A stretch of DNA of 64,000 bases from Pycnopodia helianthoides (Eukaryota > Echinodermata > Asteroidea > Forcipulatida > Asteriidae). Each line of letters starts with the position of its first letter. The first letter of the stretch is position 1. Positions 22,170 through 53,363 of this stretch are shown here, piece by piece. The stretch spans positions 22,892,135-22,956,134 of the forward strand of contig CM063246.1 of the NCBI GenBank assembly GCA_032158295.1, written 5' to 3'. Under the pieces are notes generated by a model. That model made no database searches, had not been told where the DNA came from, and worked only from the letters and a program-made list of their open reading frames with translations. The position numbers were made by a program, and so were the translations under genes.

Positions 22170-24191
22170 ATGAATGCTTTACTTATGTAAATCAATATCG
22201 TCGTCACCCCAAGCAGCTTGTGTTTTCTTTGCAGTTTTACTTTTACTAAGTTATTTGAATTTTAAAGTTTTGCAACCTGTTTCCGAAAAACAACTGAGGA
22301 ACTTTAATTGTGTAGGCTTACATGTGAGGATCTGGGCCCAAGACTGTGACTACTACTATCTGTGGTGCGAGTTTTAGCATTGTTATATCCAGCCTAACTA
22401 GTTGTTTTCATACCTGAGTTTTTAGTACAATTTGAAGCAAAGCACAAAGACGTAATTGGCATAAAGAAAAATATAAAAAACTTCTCCAGCATAATAGTGG
22501 AATTATTCATTTTCGCTAGGAGCGCCATTTCAAATGATAACTGGTGACTGCAGAAGCCATTCAAAAAAAAACATGATAAACGTTATCTCCATTACCTCAA
22601 GTCAATTAAACAATTCGTTAAGTCTACTTGGCATTCTTGCTTGATCGTGACGTGACAATTCAAAACCAACGCCAATAAATAAACCAAGAAGTGTGTTACC
22701 ACCGGAGATGCATGTCAAACTGCCATGGTGATGTTGAAGTGTATGCTACCAAGGACATTGTAGTTGGGGATATTATAGATCCAGAAATTAAAATATCTTT
22801 CCGAACATAAATCCTTACAGGTATTTGTTCACCAGCACACCACCTTCATAGACTGGGCCAGCAGACATCTCCATCTGCCTACAATTTGAAATATCCCTTG
22901 AACTTCTCCAAATCTAAAAAATCTGCTTTAAATGCCAATAAATCTACAGCACAGGATTATACTTCATAAAGAGCCCAGTATGTCTTCGGGACCGTCGCCG
23001 ATTTAGATACCACCCCCTCTACATACATGTAGTTCGTTATAACTCTTCCCAACAAGGGAACTCCCTCCTGCTTGGGCATAAAGGTACTTCCATTGAAAGT
23101 GTCACTGTATACAAAACAAGATGATTAATAAACGAGCAAGACGTGGCCATTAGCGAGGGTAATGACTACATCGAGTTACATTCTCCACACTAACTTATTT
23201 CCCTGCTTTATCTTTCAGCGAGAGCTGTGCAACTCGGACCGTCTGGCCAAACTTACCAAATTAAAACCACGTTACAGTTACCTCTCATCAAAATTAAAAT
23301 AAAATAAAAAATATTATCAAGCGTACGTTACAATGTCAACAGTACAGCCCGCGAAAAAAAAACCAAAAAAAAAATCAACTTCAATGTAAAATTAGTCGGG
23401 CATGTGCATCACGTTCACTGTTTTTACAGTTTAAAAAAAATAATTGGAAAGTAAAATCAACCTTTTTAAAAAATATATTTTCTTGATCTACATCGATTGA
23501 ACCTGTGCCCACGTACTCTTGTTCAAATTGAAAACCATCAAAACAATATTTCAGGACACCTTGTGTCCGATTTATCTTCGCCATTCCCTTTTCTATCTAC
23601 AATATGGCAGCACCTCATTGACTTTTTGTTTTCACCGTTTTTATAGTTTTTGTTTTTTTTAATGTTTTTTTTTTTTCAACAATGTGTTTTTTAAGAGCGC
23701 AACAGGTACTTCAAGTGTTGCATAGACAGTGATGCATAAATAAAGTCAGACGACGTAATGTACAATCGGCTTATTGCACCCAGTTACAAAAATATACAGT
23801 ATGATATGGTTCAAGTTGTCGTTCGTCGTAAGTTGTTCCAGATCGGGTGTTGAGATGTCTATACACAGAGAAGAAAATCGTCACAATTAAATGGTTAAGG
23901 CGGTGAAGTAGCTTTTATAATGATACAAGGGTAACTTAGAAACCATTTAATCCTTTTTTTTCTTAAATGGAACCCAAATGCAGGGTTTAAAAGTGAGGAT
24001 TATGAAACTCACTTCACAGTAAGTTAGTCTTACCGATCAGGATTACATGACCTTTACACTTAACATTAACACTTTCAGGAATGCCCGATTCTGTCAGGTG
24101 GTGCTAACGAAGATCTTAAAGAATCATTGCTGGCTATGCAAAATTCAATCCTCATGGAGCTGGAGTACGTATCACTCAATCCTGGCAATGT
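22170..24191. other. Non-coding stretch, probably includes TENT4 3' untranslated region
   Basis: It lies immediately downstream (leftward) of the TENT4 stop codon, with no recognisable exon. It is A/T-rich with several A and T homopolymers (for example 23355-23370 and 23650-23680). The polyadenylation site cannot be placed from sequence alone. Confidence 0.4.
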
Positions 24192-36574
<12,383 letters not shown>

Positions 36575-36689
36575 CCAAATGTCCTCTCGGAGGCCAACCA
36601 ATAGGTAACTACAAAGCAAATTCGGCGACGGTTTCGCAGCCCTTTTCCTAATTTTCCATTCAGCAGACAGGCAGATGTTCTTCACCTTT

Positions 36690-36715
36690 CGAATTTTCAA
36701 GATGGCGACCGCAGA
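36690..36715 (+). promoter_or_regulatory. YY1-type motif in the TENT4 upstream region
   Basis: CAAGATGGCGACCG at about 36698-36711 matches the YY1 consensus (AAGATGGCGGC) with one change. It lies about 125 bases upstream of the proposed TENT4 start codon. YY1 sites commonly sit at transcription starts of housekeeping genes. Function here is inferred. Confidence 0.4.
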
Positions 36716-36739
36716 TGAATAACTTGAATGAATATTCAT

Positions 36740-37764
36740 GAGAATAGATTTGTACTAGTCTAGCGGACTGAATCTTGTAATGAATGCGCATGCTACGCAT
36801 TGAATACATAAATGACAGTTGGAAGTAGACTTGTTTCAAGTCCGTGCCAATCACAGATTATGGGAGTGACTTGCAGTTTGAATCAGAGTGGCAGGAGGGG
36901 ATGGGGCGTGGTAAAGGGGTCAGGACATGGAACACAAACACCCCGACCCCGAAGGAAATTGATCCAACAAGAACTTACATTTTAAATTTAGTACTGGATC
37001 AATGGCAGCTTGGTGATGTCTGCTTGACTTTCAGTCCTACCCAAAATTACATATCTCTCAAAATCTTTTGAGCTATCTGCGGGGGGGGGGGGGGTCTGGC
37101 TTCCCCATCCCTACAAATGACATTATAAAAAAATAAACAAGAATGGCATGTCAAATGCAAGCTTGTTCCTCCTTCTTTCCCTAGATCAGCCCATGTTTTA
37201 TTTGATGGACTAGACATAAATAAAACAAAACAACTTCAATTGAGTCACAATTATCATGTACAATTCAAGTACATTTTAATTACAAAATGGTAAAAACAAT
37301 AAATACATAAAGAAGATGATTTACATGTTTAAACAAATTTGTCAAAGTGTTAAATTATTTGCAATTTTAACATACAAAACACTGAAATAATGGTTAGCAC
37401 ATTCCTTCCATTCCTTTTAATTCTACTATTTTCATTTGAAAGTGTTCATGTAAACATGTTTTTTACTGGGATGGTATAATGTCATTGTTAGCCTAAAAAC
37501 AAGCAGACAAATTGCATTTCCAATTGCTTTGAAGACATTTTTAAAACAAGAAATAAAGGTAAATCAACAAAATAATCAAGGTAGTTAGAAAAAGGACAAG
37601 TCCCTTGACAGCGTCACTCAGATTAGCACGCCCTCTTGTGATTGAGCCAAAGGCTAATAAAGGTGCTATTCCATGATAAATCAATTTAGTGCATCACATT
37701 GAATTCTCATCTTTGATCTTGACTAGAACTGTTTATATATTCAAATGCTACAACCTTATGTAGG
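36740..37764. other. Intergenic stretch between TENT4 and FAAP24
   Basis: It contains the presumed TENT4 promoter at its left end, then unique AT-rich sequence with a 14-base G run at 37081-37094. No exon is recognised. FAAP24 3' untranslated sequence may reach this area from the right. Confidence 0.4.
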
Positions 37765-38105
37765 ATATACTTTCAGTAATTGTCAAAGACCAGTATCCTC
37801 ACTTGGTGTATACCAACATTTGCATAAAATAACAAACCTGTGATATTTGAGTTAATTAGTCATTGAAGTTGCAAGAAAATAAAGGGAAAAAACAACACCT
37901 TGTTGCATAGAATTATGTGCTTTCTCAGATTCAAATGTTTGGGTGAGAAAATAACCTCTTTCTCTTATAGTACATTTCTTCAAAGGGGGTCGTTTCTAAC
38001 AATGTTTTATAATATCAACAGCTCTCCAGTGCTCTTTACCAAGTAACTTGTTATGGTCATTGTTTACTTGTGGAGTTACTACCAACAGTACACTCTGCCT
38101 TTAAA
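37765..38105. mobile_element. TTAA-type (piggyBac-like) MITE relic
   Basis: The segment carries the ordered blocks GTAATTGTCAAAGACCAG, CTCACTTGGTGTAT, GCATAAAATAACAAACCTGTG, GTTTCTAACAATGTTTTATA, ATATCAAC and TACCAAGTAA, and a right terminus CTCTGCCTTTAA. From memory this arrangement is a very abundant dispersed repeat in echinoderm and hemichordate genomes, with TTAAAGGCA-type inverted ends. The left terminus here is decayed. No coding capacity. Recall is not a database match. Confidence 0.6.
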
Positions 38106-38539
38106 GTGCGTAGTGTTATTTCCAACACACTTAAAAGCAATATACTTTGGCACCCAACAGTCTGCTAGCTGTACATGGGCTTGGTGAAAATATTATACAC
38201 TGCAAGTTAAAAGGAATCAACTTTGGTTTCAATAGCTCACAGGCACAATTCAGTCAAATGTTTGGAATTGTTCAGGAAAACTGCAATGTAATATTGTTAT
38301 TTCCAATATGTTATCCTGTTGGCAAGTCATTGCATCACAGGTGTGCACATCTGCTGTTCGCACAAGCATTTGGCTACTTCCTGCTCCAAAGCTGGCATAT
38401 GTCTGTGTTCAATATTTATTACCATATTATTATTGTCATATATTTCTGGTAATGAAACCAAGGATGTCTTATAAGTGAACTTAATCACTGTAGCATGCAA
38501 GCCTGAGAAGACCTATAAACAAGGGTGCTAACCAGAAAC

Positions 38540-38760
38540 ACCGGGGTTAACCCCCAAACTTCCACGATAAGTGTTCTGGATTCTATTACGTGCACATGGG
38601 ACCTATGGCTTAATGTCCCACCCGAAGGACAAATCAATTATGGTAAAGTATCATGCTCAAGGATACAAGTGCCACAACCGGGACTTGAACCAACACTCTG
38701 CTGATCAGAAACACAGGCAGAGCTGGAGTCCTTTGCTCTTAACTGCTCGGCCACGCCAGG
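38540..38760 (-). mobile_element. tRNA-Leu-like SINE, minus strand
   Basis: Read on the minus strand, the head starts GGCGTGGCCGAGCAGTTAAG (A-box region) and carries GGTTCAAGTCC as B-box. The body TCCTTGAGCATGATACTTTA follows, matching the plus-strand SINE at 11606, and then TCCTTCGGGTGGGACATTAA. The acceptor stem is not intact. It lies in the region downstream of FAAP24. Confidence 0.75.
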
Positions 38761-39095
38761 CAAAAAATCACTCATTTCATTGTCAATCAAGCATTTCTTA
38801 TGACAGAAACTAATCATTCGCAGAGGACATTGAGACTTTGCAAATCATAAGTAGAAGGAAAATAAATATATCTTTAAATATCACAATGGAATTTCCAATT
38901 TTCCTCTGGCAATTGTTTGGCAGAGCATGGCTTACAGTGGAATTTACATCAAATGATCGAAGGCCATGTCCAGCAGTAGCTATGGCTGGATCACCGAAAA
39001 GACCTATTCCTCAACAGTGTCACTGTAGCCAATTGCCGTAGCCACAGTCGCTTGGATTTAAACTCAACTAAACGAAGCCAACTGCCTAGAAGAGA

Positions 39096-41644
39096 TCAAG
39101 TCACTGATGATGGTTGATTTGCAAGTGATGAAGTATTATGCTGGAAGAATAACCTTATATTGCTGGCCTTGCTCTTGCCAACCACTTCAGCTATTGCCTG
39201 AAATATAAAATCACAAATTAAAGAACATCTGTTAAAAAATAGTGAACTTTGAGTTGAACAGCTTCTGAAAGGTTTCAATGATCTCTTAAAGGGTGGTAAC
39301 AACATCAGTTTCTGATTTGTATAGATCCAAAGTAAAAAATACATGTAGTCTTCATACCTTCAGTTTCAAAAAAATCACTGACTGTAAAGAAAATAATATA
39401 ATTGCCATCATCATGGGGGTCAAACTACCTTCACATCCCTAGGTAGTCATCAACTGCAAGTCAACTCATTTTGCTGCTCTCAGCTCACACAAAATGTTGT
39501 GCAATCACTTTCAACAGACTGTTTGTTATATTAATTAACCCACCCAAGGGTTGTTCATTGGTTCCCTCGTTGCTATGATTGCTGTATAGTAGAGACCAAT
39601 GAAACAAACACAATGATTTTTGAGGAGATAGAGCAGTAAGATTTAAAAATACTTTTTGTTTTAATATTTACCTCTTCACTGGCATTGCAGATTCCTTGTA
39701 TACTTCCAAACTTCTGCAACAGGTGTTTTGCTTTGACTGGACCCACGTTCGGTACGAGTTGCACAAATGCCAGGACGACTGCATCAATAGGTTGTTTCCG
39801 TCTCTTTAGAAGAAAAGGATTTGCATTGGGTTTGTGCTCCTCATTAACCTGAAATTCAATGCAAAAATTTTAATAGAGTCTCTTCTATCTGGAAATCCTT
39901 TTTTTTTGTGGAAAGTATGTTAGTGCTTTGCAACACAACTATCTCTTCTCCTGCCTCAAGAATCATCACCCCCGCAAAGACGTTTAATCACATTGCACTG
40001 GTTGCCAGTTCAGAATCAGATTCAGTTCAAACTGCTCCCAATTACTGACAAAGCCATCAGTGGACTTGCTCCACAATACATCTCCACATCAGTCGTACTC
40101 TTGCAACTCACATCCTTCTTATAAGCTTCTTCTCCACATTCCCAAATAGAAACTTAATTCATGCGGCCACCATACATTTTACAGAGCAGCACCTATATGA
40201 AAGGATCTCCCTATGGATACTAAAAATGTGAGCATTTTCCAGAAGAGACTTAAAATCAATTTGTCAAAACGTCTTTGAATATGTTATGCAAGTGGGGATG
40301 CTCTATTGCGTAATGTACAGTCCAACAGAAGATTCATAAATTTAAAGTGATGATTTAGGGAGGGAAGAATTAGCCACTTGGAAACTAGCCTCTTATCTTT
40401 GGGTGATTGGGAAAGCAAGATGGGACCTACCATTTGGATAAGAAGGTTGGCAGCGTCTGTCTGAGATGAGATGAAGAGTAGCCGGAGTCCAAGCTCTAGG
40501 ACCACAAATTTCTGTAGTTCCCCATAGTACTGATTGCTGACAGGGGTAAGCTCGGCTAACACAATGCCCCTGAGACTGTTAGCCTAAACATGTGGGAAGG
40601 TTGACAAAAAGACAGTTAGAAATACGCACAGAAAATGGCTTTCATCCTCCAAAATGTGGATAATGCATCATAAATGTTCACACTGTTCATAAATTACACA
40701 AGGGACAGGTATCTAGTCTTGTTTTGTTGGGACCAAAATAATTATGGTTCAACATTACAAAGCTGTGTCTTCAGTGTAATGAATAATGTGGACAATTTGC
40801 TCCATTTTCTAATAAATTAAGATTTACATCAATCCTTTGTCTTAATTTTTCCAGATGGGTACTGGCTGCTTGAAGACAAACTACTGTTTTTGATTTCTTC
40901 CATGCTTTTGCAGAGACATCTAAAGGATTTTGGGGAACCTTTAACGGATAAGTTGAGAGCCCCATGGAGTATTCAACAATGGAGACTACCTAGACCACCC
41001 TTTCAAATTTCATAAAATTGTTTTGGTTTTTACACAATTTCTGAAAATCGCAACTATGACAATTATATCGGGGAACATCTGACCTTCCTGAGTTTTGCAA
41101 TTTTCTGTTTGAAGTTGCTACCAGCAACTAGATCTGTCTCTGAGACGTAGATCACCCCAGCCTCGTTGGAGGGATGGAAGTCAATTACTCCAAGGTTGTC
41201 TTCCATCACAACCTTTAGTCTCCCTGAACACAGCAAAAGAAAATAAACTTCGGTCAACAGGACTGGAATTTTATTTGTTAAAAGAGCAATGCAATTTTTT
41301 CATTTTGTTCAGCAAAGGCCAATTTAATATCGAAAAACAAGAATGTTTAAAAGTATCAATATGATTTTTTTCTTTTTAAAATTCAGCCTTCTCAAGTTAG
41401 AATTAATGTGATATTTAAGTCAGCATTAATTCCAATAACTATAAACTCCTACCAAAAAGGAGAATCTGTTTAAATACTGCCAATTCTGTACAGCATTTGA
41501 GTTACCTTTTAGTGTTTTGACTAATTCAGAACCCTTCCACCGTTGGCTTGTCACGATACATCCTGGTGGGACACGGCCGCCTTCATTAACAGGAGTGCAT
41601 GGGATCTGAGACAGTTCAGCCGACCTCCTTGTTGATGATGTCAT
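39096..41644 (-). CDS. FAAP24: Fanconi anaemia core complex-associated protein 24
   Basis: FAAP24 pairs with FANCM through XPF-family folds, binds branched or single-stranded DNA and supports ICL repair and ATR checkpoint signalling in the nucleus. Five coding exons (minus): 41644-41506, 41223-41084, 40583-40431, 39848-39672, 39197-39096. All have consistent phases, giving about 236 residues (human 215). Recognisable blocks are GCIVTSQRWKGSEL, VVMEDNLGVIDF, IYVSETDLVAGSNFKQKIAKLR, NSLRGIVLAELTPVSNQYYGELQKFVVL, and a C-terminal helix-hairpin-helix VQLVPNVGPVKAKHLLQKFGSIQ from about residue 173. The nuclease-like domain has no ERKxxxD motif, as expected for this pseudo-nuclease. A possible upstream non-coding exon lies near 43315-43490. 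Intron 3 holds a LINE relic. Confidence 0.93.
39993..40275 (+). pseudogene. LINE reverse transcriptase C-terminal relic in FAAP24 intron 3
   Basis: Translation from 39993 reads LHWLPVQNQIQFKLLPITDK, then AISGLAPQYIS. This is the signature region just after the reverse transcriptase core of CR1/L2/Jockey-group LINE ORF2 (LHWLPV..RI.FK......KA..GLAP.YI). The frame then breaks at stop codons. Later parts resemble the ...RSAPSV..F...LK..L segment at the end (TFQKRLKINLSKRL-like in a shifted frame). It is a dead, 5'-truncated copy. Confidence 0.75.
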
Positions 41645-42059
41645 TATGTCACAGCATGGGGGTTAGTCGGTTATGCAGCTATGTTTGTTTTCCTAAACAG
41701 TTAAACGGAACTTGTGACTGTTCAACCGTTTCCAATCGAACTATGAGTGACCTGTAAAAGGAGCAGATGTCAACACACTTTCCAGGATTAAAAATAAAAC
41801 ATTATACCCTATCTCTACAGGACAGAAAGCCCACAAACCTTAGTGGGGGTGGCATACAGGGTTTCATTACTATTAATAATAAGAACAGTGACTGTTTGTC
41901 TAGCACTTATCACACAGTAACGTTCATGTGCTCTAATATTATTACCCCTGGTCACTTGGCCATTTATTTCATTCCCTAAACCATCTCAGCTACTTGGGGG
42001 AGTATACAGACTGTGCTGCCAAATGTAGGGCACCAAACTAAGTTAGACACAAAAAAGAA

Positions 42060-42205
42060 CCATGCTCTCACTGTGTGAAAGAGAAGCTGTTTACTTGTAT
42101 ACAAGTGTCTTGACCAGGATTTGAACCCACAACCTGTCTGATGCCTTACCCACCAGAACTGAGTCCGGTGCACACACTAGACCACTCGACCACGACATGC
42201 CATTA
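42060..42205 (-). mobile_element. tRNA-like SINE, minus strand, between FAAP24 and MCM4
   Basis: On the minus strand the head contains TGTCGTGGTCGAGTGGTC (A-box) and GGGTTCAAATCC (B-box, about 42115-42130), followed by TGGTCAAGACACTTGTATAC. The arrangement matches the SINE at 11606. The body beyond 42060 is diverged. Confidence 0.7.
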
Positions 42206-43314
42206 ACCACATTAAGCGCTCAGAACTTCAGATATTTTTCAGTGCTCAGGGCTGGGAATAATTTTTCAGAATTTTAGGAATAATTGTTTTTTGAGAATAT
42301 CGTTGTCAGAATGAAACCCTGACTAAACAAAGTAAATATGCAACAGGAATTTTTGTCCTCTTTTCTTTATAAAATGAGATGCATTCATCGTGAAGCACAA
42401 AACCATTGGCTGCATATGCCATGGCTGATAAAGCTTACCTCCCATTAATGACAAATACAATGACAAACAATTGGGAAGCCTATCGATCTGTTGTAATCCT
42501 CGTTTGTACAACAAAAGGATTAAGTTCCGGAATCTGGGATAACTAAATGTCCCCCAAAAAGCAGGAGATTTAGAGCATGAATTCTTGGACATTTTGTCCC
42601 TCTTTGTACAGGGGAAACAAAGCGTTGCAAGGTGAGTGAATGTACTGTGCACGCTACACAATCATAATGGAACATTCAGGCTTGTTAACGTTCTGGTATA
42701 CCAATTGCCAAGGGTATGCAAAAAGCGGGTTTACCCAACTTCAAGTTCTGGTGTGTTTTGCATGCATATAGATACAAGTCATTTGGTCGTAACTGGTTAA
42801 TTATTATTGTTACTTTCACTCAGTTATGAGTTAGTGAGTTACTGTTCCATAACAACAAAACTGAATCAATACGATCAGTAAGACGAACGTTAATGTGGTT
42901 ATATTAAAATTTTAGGTATTTAAAACAAATGGAAATACGTCTATCGTATTTGTATTTTTATTTATATTTAATAAATATTGCAAATACTAATTACTATCCT
43001 AGTTTAGTTAAGCATGATAAGTATATGGTACTAAAAATAAAATGGTAAAATTAGTAATCCTATATGGTAAATAAAACTTACAGCTACACTTACAGTCACA
43101 CTCACAGTCACTGTACTGTATTATACCATGAGCAAGGAACAGTTGCTCTATGATTATACTGTACGGATGACACTGACACACGTCAGGGTCAGTGGTTAAG
43201 TTTGTACAAAATTTGTGAAGGCCTGTCTGCTGAGTGTTTTGTTACCGAGTGTTAGTTACAACAACTGCATTCCTTTACAATTACATTACTTCCTGAAATG
43301 CTGGGCATACTTAC

Positions 43315-43483
43315 CAACAGAAACGGAAAGATCCATTGCTCTGAAGTTCTCGTCTACATTAAAGTTTGTTGACTTAACGATCTGCGACTCGAAGAATGTG
43401 AAAAGGATAAGCAGGAGTTCCCTATTGTCTGTATTGATGACTTCAATAAATAAACAACGTCGCCCTATTTCGCTATTTCTCAT
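43315..43483 (-). other. Exon-like segment with strong splice donor, possibly 5' exon of FAAP24
   Basis: A minus-strand open frame from ATG at 43483 (MRNSEIGRRCLFIEVINTD...) runs about 56 codons to TTG|GTAAGTATG, an excellent donor at 43315. I do not recognise the peptide. Splicing to an acceptor near 41696 (CTGTTTAG) would bring an in-frame TAG before the FAAP24 start. It is therefore more likely an untranslated first exon of FAAP24, or an unrelated small gene, than an N-terminal extension. It starts beside an E2F-like sequence. Confidence 0.35.
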
Positions 43484-43825
43484 TTCGCGGGAGATTTTGT
43501 TTTGATTAGCGCCCTCCAGCGCCCAACAATATTTTTAATAATCATTTTTCTGTTACATTCGTCAAATTAAATATTCTGAATATATTTTTTTTAATGCTAT
43601 AAAAACAATTAAACAACACACTAAATATAAAAACAAATGCTTGTATAAAACATTTTATTTAATATTAAATAGAGCCCTATATAAAAAGTAATTTAACTTA
43701 CAGTTTGATTTTGTTAACGATAGCGAACTATTGACATAAATAGGTCACCCCTTTCGCGCGCTGAATTTAACACGTGATAGCAGACACCACTGCCGTCGAC
43801 TGCAAGTGAAATTGCGGGAAAGTCT
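43483..43825. promoter_or_regulatory. Probable divergent FAAP24/MCM4 promoter with E2F-type sites
   Basis: Two exact matches to the E2F consensus TTTSSCGC occur: TTTCGCGC at 43752-43759 and GCGGGAAA (reverse orientation) at 43814-43821. A near match, TTTCGCGGGAGA, begins at 43483. CACGTG follows at about 43772. The first MCM4 splice donor lies at 43878, and the minus-strand exon-like segment starts near 43483. E2F control of MCM genes is established in animals. Its use here is inferred from motifs and position. Confidence 0.6.
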
Positions 43826-43877
43826 CAAAACTGCAGAAGGAAATTCAACAAAATCCAGTATTCCTCAGTTGTTGTCG
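43790..43877 (+). other. MCM4: Likely untranslated first exon of MCM4
   Basis: The sequence ends at GTTGTCG|GTAAGAAAA (donor at 43878). A matching acceptor, TTCTTTACAG, ends at 44702, 15 bases before the MCM4 start codon. No ATG-initiated frame of note occurs in the segment. The transcription start is not defined; the left edge is approximate. Confidence 0.5.
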
Positions 43878-44717
43878 GTAAGAAAATATTGTATGTACTA
43901 ACGTTGATCTTTGAAAACATGTAAGCGATTATATTGTATGTATTTATGGATTTAAATGTCCGAAAATTGTACTTTAAATACCAGTTGATTGGGTGGACTT
44001 TAAAAATGGCAGATCATCATCGTACAAAACAACAATGCCATGAATGTCCAGATGTCCTTTGTTGGTTCAGTGCATTAATGAATAAACTCCTCAGACGGGA
44101 TGTAAACATGCAGGCGCTGAAAAGAAATACAATCACAAAAGTGTCCTAAACCTGCATGGCAATTTCGACAAGTCTGCAGGAACCTTGCTTTCAAAATCAA
44201 ATGATAAACAAACATAAAAAAAGTTGAACTTTACTAAACTAAACTAAAACACAATCAATCGTGACAATACATGCTAACATCAAGTTAACAATTAATTAGT
44301 TTTACTTAGGCCTATTATTTGTATTACTAAACACTAACAAAACATTGCATCCAGCAGAGAAATCCAGGATTTGTACGTTTGTGACTTTAAACGATAGTTT
44401 TTTGTATGTTTTTTTAATGTGGTTTCTGCACCTGCTTTTAAAACATTTTCCAAATATGTTTTTTTCTTTTGACAAAGCCAAAGGAAACGGGCTGCAGTTA
44501 ACCACAGCTACTTTACCATAGCAACTCATCAGGCTTGCAACTTTTCAGCTGATTTCCTCATTGATGGTTTCTCAGCTGTGCCATTGAAAATTGAAAAACA
44601 CTGTACAAAGTCCGGTTGTGCCTGGCATTACCTCTTTTCGGGGAGGGGGCAAACTGTAGTTGCATGCTGACTAATCTTCAAATTGAACAACTTTCTTTAC
44701 AGACTTAGGTTGAAAGA

Positions 44718-52565
<7,848 letters not shown>

Positions 52566-52626
52566 ACCATCTTATGAATGCCTCTGGAATATAGTACTTT
52601 TAACTTGTGTACTTTCACACTTCATA

Positions 52627-52632
52627 AATAAA
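52627..52632 (+). terminator. MCM4: Polyadenylation signal of MCM4
   Basis: AATAAA occurs 62 bases after the MCM4 stop codon. This is a plausible short 3' untranslated region for a replication gene. Confidence 0.6.
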
Positions 52633-52639
52633 AGGATAT

Positions 52640-53168
52640 ATTAAAAACAAACATATGTAGTCATCTTTGTTAATACCACAGGGTGGGGCCATAATGCAAA
52701 GTCGTTAATATTTTTATAAGGAGGCGCATTTTGGGCGCTATTTTCTTTGCAAGTGTTAGTCTACAACATTATTTGTGAGAGCATGCTAAGGATTCAGATT
52801 CTTACTCTAGAGTGTGATAATTGGGACAAAAGTATGAGGAGTTTCAAGTTGAGTGTTATAAATATTTGTCCATGTGTGGATCAGAACTGGAATTTACTAG
52901 CCAAGGCCATTTATACCATGTTGGATATGTGGCAGAGGGTGTCCCCCAAATGTTCACATACTTTATCATACTCTTTTCCTCTTGTATGGAAGACCCCCCC
53001 CCTAAAATCATCTAAAGAGTTCCTGAGATTCCCAGAACACAATGAAGACACAATAGGGGGGGTTACACCCTGCCAGTCCTGCCACATATCGACCACCGAA
53101 TGTACGGCCAAGGAGGAAAGACAACTTCCTCCAGAGTAGACATAAGGCCAAGGGGTACCATCATTTAA
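52640..53168. other. Intergenic stretch after MCM4
   Basis: A plus-strand open frame at 52747-53139 (130 codons) lacks family resemblance and is not supported as a gene. Nothing else is seen. Confidence 0.4.
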
Positions 53169-53363
53169 AGACCAACTTCACAGAGCTGCTTAAACAGCAA
53201 ATGGTTGCTTAACAGCTTTTTGTCTAAGCAAAAATAAGCAGGATACCAGTCACAGATTGTGCATGTGGAATGGTATTTTGGCTGGATACCTTATTCTGGG
53301 TAAGCATAATTTTGTTGTGCTTTGCTACTTTTTGTGCCGAAGCAGTTCTATGAAATTTGGCCC
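53169..53363. mobile_element. MITE with inverted ends, copy 2
   Basis: It is 195 bp long, nearly the same as the copy at 19158. The left end is ACCAACTTCACAGAGCTGCTT. The complement of the right end reads GGGCCAAATTTCATAGAACTG then CTT. Internal blocks GTCACAGATTGTGCATGTGG, TATTTTGGCTGG and GTAAGCATAATTTTGTTGTG are shared. Confidence 0.82.

Noticed and set aside
42323..42661. 112-codon minus-strand open frame between FAAP24 and MCM4
   Set aside because: No family resemblance. It overlaps no plausible donor/acceptor pair linking it to FAAP24.
52747..53139. 130-codon plus-strand open frame after MCM4
   Set aside because: It lies downstream of the MCM4 poly(A) signal, and its composition and sequence do not resemble any protein family that I know.
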